Assembly: GCF_004023625.1 (NCBI RefSeq)
Contig: NZ_ML137709.1
Span: 288,971-352,970, forward strand
Reading direction: 5' to 3'
DNA length: 64,000 nt
Origin: Streptomyces cavernae
Lineage (GTDB): Bacteria > Actinomycetota > Actinomycetes > Streptomycetales > Streptomycetaceae
In this document: one piece after another, positions 1-9,295 of the stretch
Position numbering within the stretch: the first letter of the stretch is position 1
How the letters are laid out: the number at the start of each line of letters is the position of its first letter
Made by a program: the position numbers and the translations under genes
The notes under the pieces: generated by a model
What the model saw: only the letters and a program-made list of their open reading frames with translations
Databases searched by the model: none
What the model was told of the DNA's origin: nothing

Positions 1-2
1 CC

Positions 3-230
3 GGTCGGCTGTCGCTGTCGCCGGCCCTGCCGACGATGTACCGGATCGGCTGCACCATGACCGGCGGTTCGTCCGGCGGCGGCTGGTTCCGGGTGGCGAA
101 CGGCAAGACGGTGCTGGTCTCGAACACGTCGATCGGTCCGACCGACAACACCTGGCTCGCGGGTCCGCAGCTGGGCCGGGGCGCCCAGACGCTGTACGAC
201 GAGATGGGCCGGGAGTACGGCGGCCGGTAA
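3..230 (+). CDS. Trypsin-like serine peptidase, C-terminal fragment
   Basis: Only the last 75 or so codons lie in the window; the frame is open to the left edge, so the start is outside. The motif GGSSGGGW resembles the GDSGGP box around the catalytic serine of chymotrypsin-fold peptidases, in the variant common in secreted Streptomyces trypsin-like and V8-like proteins. The segment after it (NTSIGP, then a short basic C-terminus) fits the final beta strands and helix. His and Asp of the triad and any signal peptide cannot be seen. It is convergent with hflX and shares a terminator with it. The family call rests on one motif, so the substrate is unknown. Confidence 0.6.
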   Translation, partial: GRLSLSPALPTMYRIGCTMTGGSSGGGWFRVANGKTVLVSNTSIGPTDNTWLAGPQLGRGAQTLYDEMGREYGGR

Positions 231-264
231 CCGCCGAGGCGCCCGAGCGGAGCGGAACAGACCG

Positions 265-296
265 AAGGTCCGCCCCCGGATCAGGGGGCGGACCTT
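265..296. terminator. Bidirectional hairpin between peptidase and hflX
   Basis: A perfect 13-bp inverted repeat (265-277 with 284-296) encloses a 6-nt loop. It lies 35 bp after the peptidase stop and 34 bp after the hflX stop. There is no long T tract, which is usual for Streptomyces terminators. Confidence 0.8.
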
Positions 297-330
297 TGGT
301 TTCACCAGGGGCGGACCGCGGTCGTGCCGG

Positions 331-1824
331 TCACGCGAGCGACGCCGGCGCGTACGGTGCCAGCTCCGCCGCCAGTTCCTCGTGGACGCGCACCTTCAGG
401 AGCGTGCCCTCCGGGGTGTGCTCCTCGGAGAGGACCTCGCCCTCGGAGTGCGCCCGGGCGACCAGGCGTCCCTGGGTGTACGGCACGAGGATCTCGATCT
501 CGACCGAGGGCCGCGGCAGTTCGCTGTCGATCAGCGCACGCAGTTCGTCGATGCCCTGGCCGGTGCGGGCCGACACGGCGATCGCACGCTTCTCGATCCG
601 CAGCAGCCGCTGAAGCACCAGCGGGTCGGCCGCGTCCGCCTTGTTGATCACGACGAACTCGGGCACGTCCGTGGCACCGACGTCACGGATCACCTCGCGC
701 ACGGCGGCCAGCTGCTCCTCCGGCGCCGGGTGCGCGCCGTCCACCACGTGCAGGATCACGTCGGCGTCGCCGACCTCCTCCATCGTGGAGCGGAACGCCT
801 CGACGAGGTGGTGCGGCAGGTGGCGTACGAAGCCGACGGTGTCGGCCAGGGTGTACAGCCGCCCGCTCGGCGTCTCGGCCCGGCGCACGGTCGGGTCGAG
901 GGTCGCGAACAGGGCGTTCTCCACCAGAACTCCCGCCCCGGTGAGACGGTTGAGCAGGGAGGACTTGCCCGCGTTGGTGTAGCCGGCGATGGCGACCGAC
1001 GGCACCTTGTTGCGCCTGCGCTCCTGACGCTTGATCTCGCGGCCGGTCTTCATGTCCGCGATCTCCCGGCGCATCTTCGCCATCTTCTCGCGGATTCGAC
1101 GCCGGTCCGTCTCGATCTTGGTCTCACCGGGACCACGGGTGGCGAGGCCGCCGCCCTTGCCGCCGCCCATCTGCCGGGACAGCGACTGACCCCAGCCGCG
1201 CAGCCGCGGCAGCATGTACTGCATCTGCGCCAGGGCCACCTGCGCCTTGCCCTCTCGGGACTTGGCGTGCTGGGCGAAGATGTCGAGGATGAGGGCCGTA
1301 CGGTCGATGACCTTGACCTTGACGACGTCTTCGAGGTGGATCAGCTGGCCGGGGCTCAGCTCACCATCGCAGATGACGGTGTCCGCGCCCGTTTCGAGGA
1401 CGATGTCGCGCAGCTCGGTGGCCTTGCCCGAACCGATGTACGTGGCCGGGTCCGCCTTGTCGCGGCGCTGGATCACGCCGTCGAGCACCACGGCGCCCGC
1501 GGTCTCGGCGAGGGCGGCCAGCTCCGCCAGGGAGTTCTCCGCGTCCGCCGCGGTCCCCGAGGTCCACACCCCGACGAGCACCACGCGCTCCAGACGGAGC
1601 TGTCGGTACTCGACCTCGGTGACGTCCTCGAGTTCGGTGGAGAGGCCCGCCACGCGGCGCAGGGCGGCACGGTCGGAGCGGTCGAACTGGTCGCCGTCCC
1701 GATCTCCGTCGATCTCGAAGCTCCAGGCGACGTCCTCTTCCATCAGGGCATCGGCCCGAAGACCTTCGGGGTAGTTCTGCGCGAGGCTCTGCGCGGCCTG
1801 GGAAGGGGAAGAAGAGGAGGTCAT
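331..1824 (-). CDS. hflX: GTPase HflX
   Basis: HflX is an Obg/HflX-class GTPase that binds the 50S subunit and rescues or splits stalled ribosomes. The 497-aa product has an N-terminal HflX domain with the glycine-rich GGGKGGG linker and GPGETK motif, then a G domain with GYTNAGKSS (G1), DTVGF (G3) and NKAD (G4), and a short C-terminal domain. An AAGGA ribosome-binding site precedes the ATG by about 6 nt. Streptomyces proteins carry a longer N-terminal extension than the E. coli protein, as here. It is a single gene with its own upstream region. Family assignment is secure; the exact role in this organism is inferred. Confidence 0.96.
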   Translation of the reverse strand: MTSSSSPSQAAQSLAQNYPEGLRADALMEEDVAWSFEIDGDRDGDQFDRSDRAALRRVAGLSTELEDVTEVEYRQLRLERVVLVGVWTSGTAADAENSLAELAALAETAGAVVLDGVIQRRDKADPATYIGSGKATELRDIVLETGADTVICDGELSPGQLIHLEDVVKVKVIDRTALILDIFAQHAKSREGKAQVALAQMQYMLPRLRGWGQSLSRQMGGGKGGGLATRGPGETKIETDRRRIREKMAKMRREIADMKTGREIKRQERRRNKVPSVAIAGYTNAGKSSLLNRLTGAGVLVENALFATLDPTVRRAETPSGRLYTLADTVGFVRHLPHHLVEAFRSTMEEVGDADVILHVVDGAHPAPEEQLAAVREVIRDVGATDVPEFVVINKADAADPLVLQRLLRIEKRAIAVSARTGQGIDELRALIDSELPRPSVEIEILVPYTQGRLVARAHSEGEVLSEEHTPEGTLLKVRVHEELAAELAPYAPASLA

Positions 1825-2267
1825 TGGATCCTTACGTAGTGAGGATGGGGATGGGGCGACGGACGTGTTCCGTCACTGTCGACAACGCGCGGGGCCGCCG
1901 GGAGATTCCCGGCACCGCCTTCGCGCGGTCCGCTCCGCTCCGGAGGTTTCCCGGAACCAGCCCGGGAGAATCCCGGCTTTCCGGGACCGTCCGGGGCAGT
2001 GCCGCCGACCTGACGATGGTCGCACGGCACGACCCGTCTCGTCACGCGACTTATCACCTGTGGCCGCGGACGACGGCCTTCCGCAGGTGGGGCCCGGAGG
2101 TGACCTGCGGACTACCGCCGATCACCGGTCGCCGGTGCCCCGCAGGAGGCGGCCGGCCGCACCGGCGCGACGACCGGTCGCCGGTGCCCGCAGAAGGCGG
2201 CCTCCCGCCGGTACGTGGTGGCGTATCGCCGCGGTGCGGTGGAGTGGCTCGCCCCCATAGGTGGGCC
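1825..2267. other. 443-bp intergenic region between the M1 peptidase and hflX
   Basis: No gene is convincing here. It holds the hflX ribosome-binding site and presumably its promoter, which I cannot pin down. A direct repeat of about 30 bp occurs twice, at 2124-2154 and 2173-2202, differing by two changes. Several GGGA/TCCC-rich imperfect inverted repeats lie at about 1898-1995. Confidence 0.6.
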
Positions 2268-3731
2268 CTAGCGCCGGGCGGTCGTGGGGGTGCTGCGCCA
2301 GTCCGGGTGGCCCGGCATCGGCGGGGTCTTCTCGCCGTACAGCCAGGCATGGAAGAAACCGTTCAGGTCGCGTCCGGAGATGCTGGAGGCGAGGTCCACG
2401 AAGTCCGCGGTGGTGGCGGTCGCGTCACGATGCGTGATCACCCAGGCGCGTTCGAGCAGTTCGAAGGCCTCGTGGCCGATCTCCTCGCGCAGCGCGTAGA
2501 GCACCAAGGCGCTGCCGTCGTAGACGACGGGGCGGAAGATGTCGAGCTTCTGGCCGGGGCGGGGCGCCTTGGGTGCGGCGGGCGGGCCGCCGGCGGCCCG
2601 CCAATGGTCGGACTTCGCGTAGGCGGCGCGCATGCGGTGCTCCACCTCGACCCCCGCCTTGTCCTCGGCGTACAGGGCCTCGTACCAGGTGGCGTGCCCC
2701 TCGTTGAGCCACAGGTCGGACCAGGTGTGCGGGCTGACGCTGTTGCCGAACCACTGGTGTGCCAGCTCGTGCACCATGACCGAGTCGACGTACCACTCCG
2801 GGAGGTCGGAGCGCAGGAACAGTTCCCGTTCGAAGAGCGACAGGGTCTGGGACTCCAATTCGAAGCCGGTGGTCGCGTCGGCGATCAGCAGCCCGTAGGT
2901 CTCGAAGGGGTAGCGGCCGGCCCTCTCCTCCATCCAGCGGATCTGGCCGGGTGTCTTCGCCAGCCATTTCTCCAGTCGTTCGCGGTCCCCGGCGGGTACG
3001 ACGTCACGCACGGGGAGGCCGTGCGGGCCGGTGCGGCGCACCACGGAGGATTGGCCGATGGACACCTGGGCCAGTTCGGTGGCCATGGGGTGGGCGGTGC
3101 GATAGGCCCAGGTGGTGGTACCGCCGTGGCGCTGTGTGCCCAGGGGAAGGCCGCCCGCCACGGCCGTGTGGCCCGCGGGCGCGGTGACGCGGAACGTGAA
3201 GTACGCCTTGTCCGAGGGGTGGTCGTTGCACGGGAAGACCCGGTGGGCGCCGTCTGCCTGGTTGGCCATGACGAGCCCGTCCGCGGTCCGTACCCATCCG
3301 CTCCTGACGTCCTCGGCGGGCACCGGGTCGCTCAGGTGCCGCACGGTGATGCGCATCCCGGAGTGCGCGGGCAGCGGCTCGGCCGGGGTCACCACGAGGT
3401 CCTCCCCGGCATTCCGGAAGGTCGCCGGCGCGCCGTTGACCTCGACCGACCGCACCGTTCCGTGCGAGTAGTCAAGGTTGACGCTCTCCAGTCGTGCGGT
3501 CGTCGTGGCGTCGATCGTGGTGATGGTGGGGAGAGGCTCGTCGTTGGCGCCGGAGTAGGTGAAGTCGAGGTCGTAGGAGACGACGTCGTACCCCGGGTTC
3601 CCCAGGTGCGGAAAGAGGCGGTCACCGATCCCGAGCGGGGCGGCGGGGGGATTCGCGGCGACCAGGCAGACGGAGACGGCGGAGGCGAGCAGCGCGACGG
3701 AGGCACGGCGGGCCCTGGCGGTGAACGGCAT
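2268..3731 (-). CDS. Secreted M1-family zinc aminopeptidase
   Basis: The 487-aa protein has an N-terminal Sec-type signal sequence (basic start, then an Ala/Val-rich core over residues 8-28), so it is probably exported. The gluzincin motif HELAHQWFG supplies two zinc histidines and the catalytic glutamate, and NEGHATWYE supplies the third ligand. GFELES replaces the usual GAMEN exopeptidase motif. This is the shorter actinobacterial M1 form without the long C-terminal helical domain of PepN. It probably trims peptides outside the membrane for nutrition. Substrate preference cannot be read from sequence. It is monocistronic. Confidence 0.9.
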   Translation of the reverse strand: MPFTARARRASVALLASAVSVCLVAANPPAAPLGIGDRLFPHLGNPGYDVVSYDLDFTYSGANDEPLPTITTIDATTTARLESVNLDYSHGTVRSVEVNGAPATFRNAGEDLVVTPAEPLPAHSGMRITVRHLSDPVPAEDVRSGWVRTADGLVMANQADGAHRVFPCNDHPSDKAYFTFRVTAPAGHTAVAGGLPLGTQRHGGTTTWAYRTAHPMATELAQVSIGQSSVVRRTGPHGLPVRDVVPAGDRERLEKWLAKTPGQIRWMEERAGRYPFETYGLLIADATTGFELESQTLSLFERELFLRSDLPEWYVDSVMVHELAHQWFGNSVSPHTWSDLWLNEGHATWYEALYAEDKAGVEVEHRMRAAYAKSDHWRAAGGPPAAPKAPRPGQKLDIFRPVVYDGSALVLYALREEIGHEAFELLERAWVITHRDATATTADFVDLASSISGRDLNGFFHAWLYGEKTPPMPGHPDWRSTPTTARR

Positions 3732-3851
3732 GGACCACGGCTACCAGCGCACACTCACCGGACGGCGACGACTCGCGCCGGGCCCACCCGAACGGGTCGT
3801 CCGGCATCTGCTCCCCGGGAGGCCGCCGAAGCCGACCGCCGCCAGCGGCGG

Positions 3852-4013
3852 CCACCGCGCCCGGCTGCTCTCACGGCGGAACTACCGCGCCCGGCAGGTC
3901 ACATCGCGGTGCTACTGCGCCCGGCAGTCTGACCCCAGCAATACCGCGCCCGGCAGCTGTCACCGCAGCGCTACCGCGCCCGGCAGCCCTCTTCGCGTCG
4001 CTACTGCGCCGCC
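3852..4013. repeat. 30-bp tandem repeat at the 3' end of rshA
   Basis: Six units start at about 3852, 3882, 3912, 3941, 3971 and 4001, each with the core CTACYGCGCCCGGCAG on the plus strand, and differ mainly outside the core. The last, partial unit is the rshA stop codon and its final codons, so the array looks like serial duplication of the gene's own 3' end. The rest of the region between the M1 peptidase and rshA has no visible gene. Confidence 0.85.
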
Positions 4014-6241
4014 GCGTGATGCTGTGCGCGGCTGACGTCGTACACGCCGGGGACGTTGCGCATCGCCTTCATCAGGGCGGGCAGGCCGGCCGCGTCGGGG
4101 AGTTGGAGTGTGTAGGTGTGGCGGACCCGCTGCTGGCTGGGGGGCTCCACCGTCGCGGAGACGATGGCGACGCCTTCCTGGGCGATGGCCTCGGTGAGGT
4201 CGGCCAGCAGGTGGGGGCGTCCGAACGACTCGGCGACCAGGGTGACCCGGCACTCGGTGATGTCGCCCCAGCGCACGCCGACCTCCTTGCGCCCGGTGGC
4301 CTTCATGCGCACCACCCCGGCGCACTCCACGCGGTGCACGGTCACCACTCCCCCGCGCACGGCGAAGCCGGTGACCTCGTCGGGCGGCACGGGAGTACAG
4401 CAGCCCGCGAGGCGTACGGTCGCGCCGGGGCGGTCGACCACGGCGCTCGCGCCGTCGGGGCGGCTCGCGTGGGTCGTGTCGGAGGAGGGGCGCGCGCCGG
4501 CGGGTGAACGGAGCGCCGTGCTCTCGGCCGCCGGAGCCGCCGTGTCCTCGGGGGCCGCCCCGGCGACGACCCCCCGCGAGTCGGCCGGGGTGTCTTCGGG
4601 CGAGGACGACTTGGCCGAGGCACTCTCGGACGGCCCGGCCTGCGCCTCCGCGGCCGGCTTCGGATGGGCGGCCAGCCACCGGTTGATGGCGATCCGAGCG
4701 GCAGGCGTGCGCGCGTGCTCCAGCCACTCCCGGGAGGGCTCGGAGGACGGGTCCTGGCCCATGAGGAGCTGGACGGTGTCGCCGTCCCTGAGGACGGTGC
4801 TCAGCGTCGCCAGCCGGCCGTTGACGCGGGCGCCGATACAGGCGTGCGCGTCCTCGCCGTACTGCGCGTACGCCGCGTCCACACAGCTGGCGCCGGCGGG
4901 CAGCCCCAGCGTGCCGCCGTCGGGCCGGAAGACGGTGATCTCGCGGTCCTGTGCGAGGTCCGCGCGGAGTGTGGTCCAGAAGGTGTCGGTGTCCGGGGCG
5001 GCCTCCTGCCAGGCGAGGAGGCGGGAGAGCCAGCCCGGCCGGGTGGGGTCGGCGCGCTCGCCGTCGGCCGGGTCGTCGCCGGCGGGGGCGTACGGGTTGC
5101 CGAGCGCGATCACGCCCGCCTCGGCGACCTTGTGCATCTGCTGGGTGCGGATGAGGACCTCGACGATCTCGCCGTCCGCCCGGGCCACGGCCGTGTGCAG
5201 CGACTGGTACAGGTTGAACTTGGGGGTCGCGATGAAGTCCTTGAACTCGGCGACGACCGGGGTGAGGCAGGTATGCAGTTCGCCGAGGACCCCGTAGCAG
5301 TCGGCGTCCTCGGCGACGAGTACGAGGAGGCGGCCGAAGTCGGCGCCGCGCAGTTCGCCGCGTTTACGCGAGACCCGGTGCACGGAGACGAAGTGCCGCG
5401 GCCGGATGAGGACGTCGGCGGTGAGTCCGGCCTCGCGCAGCACCTTCCGCACCTCTTCCGCCGTCTCCGCCAGCGGGTCGTGGGCACGGGCCGCGTTGGC
5501 CACGATGAGTTCCTTGGTGTGCGCGTACTCCTCGGGTCGGAGGATCGCGAACACCAGGTCCTCGAGTTCGGTCTTCAGGGCCTGTACGCCGAGCCGTTCG
5601 GCGAGTGGGATCAGTACGTCGTGGGTGACCTTGGCGATGCGCTCCTGTTTCTCGGGACGCATCACGCCCAGCGTGCGCATGTTGTGCAGCCGGTCGGCGA
5701 GCTTGATGGACATCACGCGGACGTCGTTGCCGGTGGCGACGAGCATCTTCCGGAACGTCTCGGGTTCCGCGGCGGCGCCGTAGTCGACCTTCTCCAGTTT
5801 GGTGACGCCGTCGACGAGGTAGCGGACCTCCTCGCCGAACTCCTCGCCCACCTGTTCGAGGGTCACCTCGGTGTCCTCGACGGTGTCGTGGAGCAGAGAG
5901 GCGGTCAGGGTCGTTGTCTCGGCGCCGAGTTCGGCGAGGATCAGGGTCACCGCGAGCGGGTGGGTGATGTACGGCTCGCCGCTCTTTCGCATCTGGCCGC
6001 GGTGCGAGGACTCGGCCAGCAGATAGGCCCGGCGCAGCGGTTCCAGGTCGGCGTGCGGGAAGTGCGCGCGGTGGACCTCGGCGACATGACCGATGGCGTC
6101 GGGCAGCCGGTCGCGGGCGACGGGTCCGAGGAGCGCGGCCCGTCCCAGGCGGCGCAGATCGATCCGCGGGCGGTTCCGCCTGCGATGGGCTCCGGGCGTC
6201 ACGGAGCCCTGGGTCGCAGGGTTCGTGGCCTCCGCACTCAT
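4001..6241 (-). CDS. rshA: RelA/SpoT-family (p)ppGpp enzyme RshA
   Basis: This long RSH-type enzyme of the stringent response has 746 aa. In order: an HD hydrolase domain with intact HDTVEDT and KLADRLHNMRTL motifs, a synthetase domain (KFNLYQSLHT), a TGS domain, a low-complexity insert of about 80 aa, a Cys-Cys (AGCCTPVPPDE) domain and a C-terminal ACT domain. I chose the ATG at 6241 because GGAGG lies 7 nt before it; an in-frame start at 6280 has no such support. Several synthetase residues conserved in RelA are changed (see findings), so the hydrolase may dominate. Streptomyces also has a separate RelA elsewhere. The gene stands between dapF and hflX. Confidence 0.93.
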   Translation of the reverse strand: MSAEATNPATQGSVTPGAHRRRNRPRIDLRRLGRAALLGPVARDRLPDAIGHVAEVHRAHFPHADLEPLRRAYLLAESSHRGQMRKSGEPYITHPLAVTLILAELGAETTTLTASLLHDTVEDTEVTLEQVGEEFGEEVRYLVDGVTKLEKVDYGAAAEPETFRKMLVATGNDVRVMSIKLADRLHNMRTLGVMRPEKQERIAKVTHDVLIPLAERLGVQALKTELEDLVFAILRPEEYAHTKELIVANAARAHDPLAETAEEVRKVLREAGLTADVLIRPRHFVSVHRVSRKRGELRGADFGRLLVLVAEDADCYGVLGELHTCLTPVVAEFKDFIATPKFNLYQSLHTAVARADGEIVEVLIRTQQMHKVAEAGVIALGNPYAPAGDDPADGERADPTRPGWLSRLLAWQEAAPDTDTFWTTLRADLAQDREITVFRPDGGTLGLPAGASCVDAAYAQYGEDAHACIGARVNGRLATLSTVLRDGDTVQLLMGQDPSSEPSREWLEHARTPAARIAINRWLAAHPKPAAEAQAGPSESASAKSSSPEDTPADSRGVVAGAAPEDTAAPAAESTALRSPAGARPSSDTTHASRPDGASAVVDRPGATVRLAGCCTPVPPDEVTGFAVRGGVVTVHRVECAGVVRMKATGRKEVGVRWGDITECRVTLVAESFGRPHLLADLTEAIAQEGVAIVSATVEPPSQQRVRHTYTLQLPDAAGLPALMKAMRNVPGVYDVSRAQHHAAAQ

Positions 6242-6633
6242 GGGGCACCTCCGGCTCGTGACCGGCGGACGGGGCCCCATGGCGTACGCGGCTCTGGGGA
6301 TGCGTCGTTCCCCCGTCCGGGCCGGTGCTTGATGCTATCGAGCCGAACACCCCCGTCTGGCCGCCTCTCACCGACAGTGAAACGGATCACCCATTCGAGC
6401 GACAGATCGAAGGTTGACGTCTTGGGCCGGGAGTCCCACGAGTTCCCGATGGTGCGTCAGAGGGCCTCTGGGCCACGCCACAAGCTCCCTTGGGGGCACC
6501 ACCAGCCACTGATGCCTCGTCAAGCCCCTTCCCAAGACGGCCAATCCGCTCCGGAAACGGTCCGAAATGCCACCCCCGCATGGGAGTTGTGGGCACGACA
6601 GGAGGTGACCAGAAGCACACGTCGGCGATCGGC
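6242..6633. other. Intergenic region upstream of rshA
   Basis: About 390 bp separate the rshA start from the dapF stop. On the minus strand a possible -10 TAGCAT sits at about 6333-6338, within 100 nt of the rshA start, with no good -35. A 77-codon minus-strand frame at 6387-6620 has unremarkable composition and no ribosome-binding site, and I do not call it a gene. Confidence 0.45.
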
Positions 6634-7503
6634 TCAGGAACTCTCGGCGGCGAGCCAGTCGCCGTCGATCTCGCCCTCCGCGACGATCACCGCGGGGCCG
6701 GTCATCTCGATCTCTCCGTCCGGGTGCTCGGTGATCACCAGCCGGCCACCGAGCACGTCGACGGTGTACGTGGCCGGGGTGCCCGTGACCGTCGGGTCGG
6801 CGCCGTCGCGGCGGGCGGTGGCTACGGCGACCGCGCACGCGCCCGTACCGCACGAGCGGGTCTCGCCGGAGCCGCGCTCGTGTACGCGCATCGCCACATG
6901 GCGGGGGGCGCGGTCGACGACGAACTCGACGTTCACCCCGTCGGGGTATGCGGTCGCCGGGCTGAAAAGCGGCGGCGCGAGCAGGTCCCCGGCGTCGTCG
7001 AGGGAGTCCACGAAGGTCACGGCGTGTGGATTGCCCATGTTCACGTTGTGTGCGGGGCGACTGAGGTCGCCCACGCGCACGGTGACGCCCCCCTCCGGGA
7101 GGACCGCCTTGCCCATGCCGACGGTGACCTCGCCGTTCTTGGCGATGTGCACCTTCTTCACGCCCCCGCGGGTGGCCACCACGAGATCGCCCTCCGACAC
7201 GTGTCCCGCGCGCTGGAGGTAGCGCGCGAACACCCGTACACCGTTGCCGCACATCTCGGCGATCGAACCGTCGGAGTTGCGGTAGTCCATGAACCACTCC
7301 GCCTCGGCCGCCATCGACGTGGCCTCGGGGTGCGCGGCGGACCGGACGACGTGCAGCAGACCGTCAGCGCCGATGCCGGCGCGGCGGTCGCACAGCGCGA
7401 CGACGGTGCTCGGCGGGAGGTCGATGACATTCTCCGGGTCCGGGACGATCACGAAGTCGTTCTCGGTCCCGTGCCCCTTGAGGAAGGCGATCCGCGTGCT
7501 CAT
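6634..7503 (-). CDS. dapF: Diaminopimelate epimerase
   Basis: DapF converts LL- to meso-diaminopimelate in the lysine pathway. Streptomyces peptidoglycan uses LL-DAP, so here it mainly feeds lysine synthesis. The 289-aa protein has the N-terminal FLKGHGTENDF motif and both catalytic cysteines, in EMCGNGVR (about residue 83) and SCGTGAC (about residue 222), the base pair of this PLP-independent racemase family. It is on the same strand as the membrane protein and miaA upstream, 76 bp after the former, a conserved Streptomyces order. Enzyme assignment is firm. Confidence 0.96.
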   Translation of the reverse strand: MSTRIAFLKGHGTENDFVIVPDPENVIDLPPSTVVALCDRRAGIGADGLLHVVRSAAHPEATSMAAEAEWFMDYRNSDGSIAEMCGNGVRVFARYLQRAGHVSEGDLVVATRGGVKKVHIAKNGEVTVGMGKAVLPEGGVTVRVGDLSRPAHNVNMGNPHAVTFVDSLDDAGDLLAPPLFSPATAYPDGVNVEFVVDRAPRHVAMRVHERGSGETRSCGTGACAVAVATARRDGADPTVTGTPATYTVDVLGGRLVITEHPDGEIEMTGPAVIVAEGEIDGDWLAAESS

Positions 7504-7579
7504 TCCTCGATCGTACGGGGTCGCTGCGGCACCCCGCCCGGCTGTCCACAGGGGGCGCCGGAAGGGGGCGGCCGCGGGC

Positions 7580-8065
7580 TCACCTCAGACGCGCGACCCG
7601 CCAGACCGCGAGCACGGCCACCGCCACGACCACCACCGCGTACGCGATCACGAGGCGCCAGTCGGGGCGGCGCCCGGAGCCGCGGGGCGGCAGACCCGGC
7701 CACGTGTAACCCACCCGGCGGGCGGCCATCATGCCCCATCCGGCCGCGCAGCTGCAGATCAGCAGACCGAGCATGGCGACCACGGCACCGCCGTCGCCGA
7801 ACTCGAACGCCAGCGGGAAGGCGAACATCAGGGAGCCGACGGAGGCGAGGATCACGATGGGCGCGAGCTGCCAGATGCGCAGCCTGCGGTGCGGGCGCAG
7901 CTCGACCTCGACCTCGGCGCCCGTGGACATCTCGTCCGGGGCGGGGCCGTCCGCGGTCAGCGACGGGATCTCGTCCGGCCCGTCGGGGCTCAGACGGTCC
8001 TCGTCCTGCTCCCGTGCGGTGTCGTACTCCCCGCTTTGTGCGGTGTCGCGAGGGCTGGCCTCCAT
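7580..8065 (-). CDS. Conserved hypothetical membrane protein
   Basis: The 161-aa product has an acidic, hydrophilic N-terminus of about 65 residues. Two hydrophobic segments follow (about 70-95 and 100-122), then a basic loop and a third segment near the C-terminus ending in arginines. I place the start at the ATG at 8065, which GGAGGG precedes by 9 nt; the longer frame begins with TTG at 8083, inside that Shine-Dalgarno sequence. It lies between miaA and dapF on the same strand. I recognise it as a conserved Streptomyces companion of these genes but know no function. Confidence 0.8.
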   Translation of the reverse strand: MEASPRDTAQSGEYDTAREQDEDRLSPDGPDEIPSLTADGPAPDEMSTGAEVEVELRPHRRLRIWQLAPIVILASVGSLMFAFPLAFEFGDGGAVVAMLGLLICSCAAGWGMMAARRVGYTWPGLPPRGSGRRPDWRLVIAYAVVVVAVAVLAVWRVARLR

Positions 8066-8173
8066 CGCCACGCGCCCTCCCAACTCAGGACTTCACTGGT
8101 CGATCGAAACCCGATGATGGCACGGCGTCGGATGCCCGGACGGCGACCGGAGCGTCCCGATGCCAGGACGTGA

Positions 8174-9112
8174 TCAGGCTGTAACCGGTCGTTCGACCAA
8201 CGCCAGGGCACGTCGCGGAAGTTCCGTCAGATCCGCCGCGGCCCCACTCAACCAGTGCACCCGGGGATCGCGCCTGAACCACGAATCCTGACGGCGCGCG
8301 AAGCGCTTGGTGGCACGGACGGTCTCGGCGCGCGCCTCGGCGTCGGTGCACTCGCCGGAGAGGGCCGCGAGGACCTGCTGGTAGCCGAGCGCGCGCGATG
8401 CCGTACGCCCCCGGCGCAGCCCCCGCGCCTCCAGTGCGCGCACTTCCGCCACCAGGCCCGCGTCCCACATACGGTCGACCCGGCGCGCGATGCGCTCGTC
8501 GAGTTCCGGGCGGGTCACGTCCACCCCGATCTGCAGGGTGTCGTAGACGGAGTCGTGTCCCGGCAGGTTGGCCGTGAAGGGGCGACCGGTGATCTCGATG
8601 ACCTCCAGGGCGCGGACGATCCGGCGACCGTTGCTGGGCAGGATGGCCTGGGCGGCCTCGGGGTCGGCGACGGCGAGGCGGGCGTGCAGGGCACCCGAGC
8701 CGCGCAGGCACAGCTCCTCCTCCAGGCGTGCCCGCACCTCGGGGTCGGTGCCGGGGAACTCCAGGTTGTCGACCGCTCCGCGTACGTACAGACCGGAGCC
8801 GCCCACCAGGATGGGCCAGCGGCCCTCCGCGAGCAGGGCGTCGATTCGGGCGCGGGCGAGGCGCTGGTACTCGGCCACGGACGCGGTGACCGTGACGTCC
8901 CAGATGTCCAGCAGGTGGTGCGGGACGCCGCCGCGTTCCTCGGGCGTCAGCTTGGCGGTGCCGATGTCCATCCCCCGGTAGAGCTGCATCGAATCGGCGT
9001 TGACGACCTCACCGCCTAGCTGCCGGGCGAGGAATACACCCAGATCGGACTTTCCTGCTGCTGTGGGGCCGACGACGGCGATGACCCGAGGGCCGGGGGC
9101 TGCGCTACTCAC
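8174..9112 (-). CDS. miaA: tRNA dimethylallyltransferase MiaA
   Basis: MiaA transfers a dimethylallyl group to N6 of A37 in tRNAs reading UNN codons, the first step before MiaB. A P-loop GPTAAGKSD lies near the N-terminus, followed by NADSMQLYRGMDIGTAK. The frame extends upstream to 9274, but the GTG at 9112 puts the P-loop at about residue 14 and gives 312 aa, the usual length. Its partner miaB lies 2 kb away on the same strand. The gene diverges from the small gene at 9296. Confidence 0.96.
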   Translation of the reverse strand: MSSAAPGPRVIAVVGPTAAGKSDLGVFLARQLGGEVVNADSMQLYRGMDIGTAKLTPEERGGVPHHLLDIWDVTVTASVAEYQRLARARIDALLAEGRWPILVGGSGLYVRGAVDNLEFPGTDPEVRARLEEELCLRGSGALHARLAVADPEAAQAILPSNGRRIVRALEVIEITGRPFTANLPGHDSVYDTLQIGVDVTRPELDERIARRVDRMWDAGLVAEVRALEARGLRRGRTASRALGYQQVLAALSGECTDAEARAETVRATKRFARRQDSWFRRDPRVHWLSGAAADLTELPRRALALVERPVTA

Positions 9113-9295
9113 TGCCCCAGTCTCGCAAACCTCCGGAGTACTTCTCGAATGAGTTAAGTGACGGTGACGGTCCGAGTTCGTTGCCTGTTGCGAGGTTCCG
9201 GCCGCCGGTCGCGGGGACCGGTGCCCCAGGCTGCGCAAAGGGACGCTCCGGGCGGCGCGGGATTTCGCCCACACGAGTAACGTATGGAGTTGTAA

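Noticed and set aside
6387..6620. 77-aa minus-strand gene between dapF and rshA
   Set aside because: No Shine-Dalgarno sequence, no recognisable motif, and it would lie in the rshA promoter region.
9113..9274. 54-residue N-terminal extension of MiaA
   Set aside because: The extension is Arg/Ser-rich noise; the GTG at 9112 gives the standard 312-aa length.
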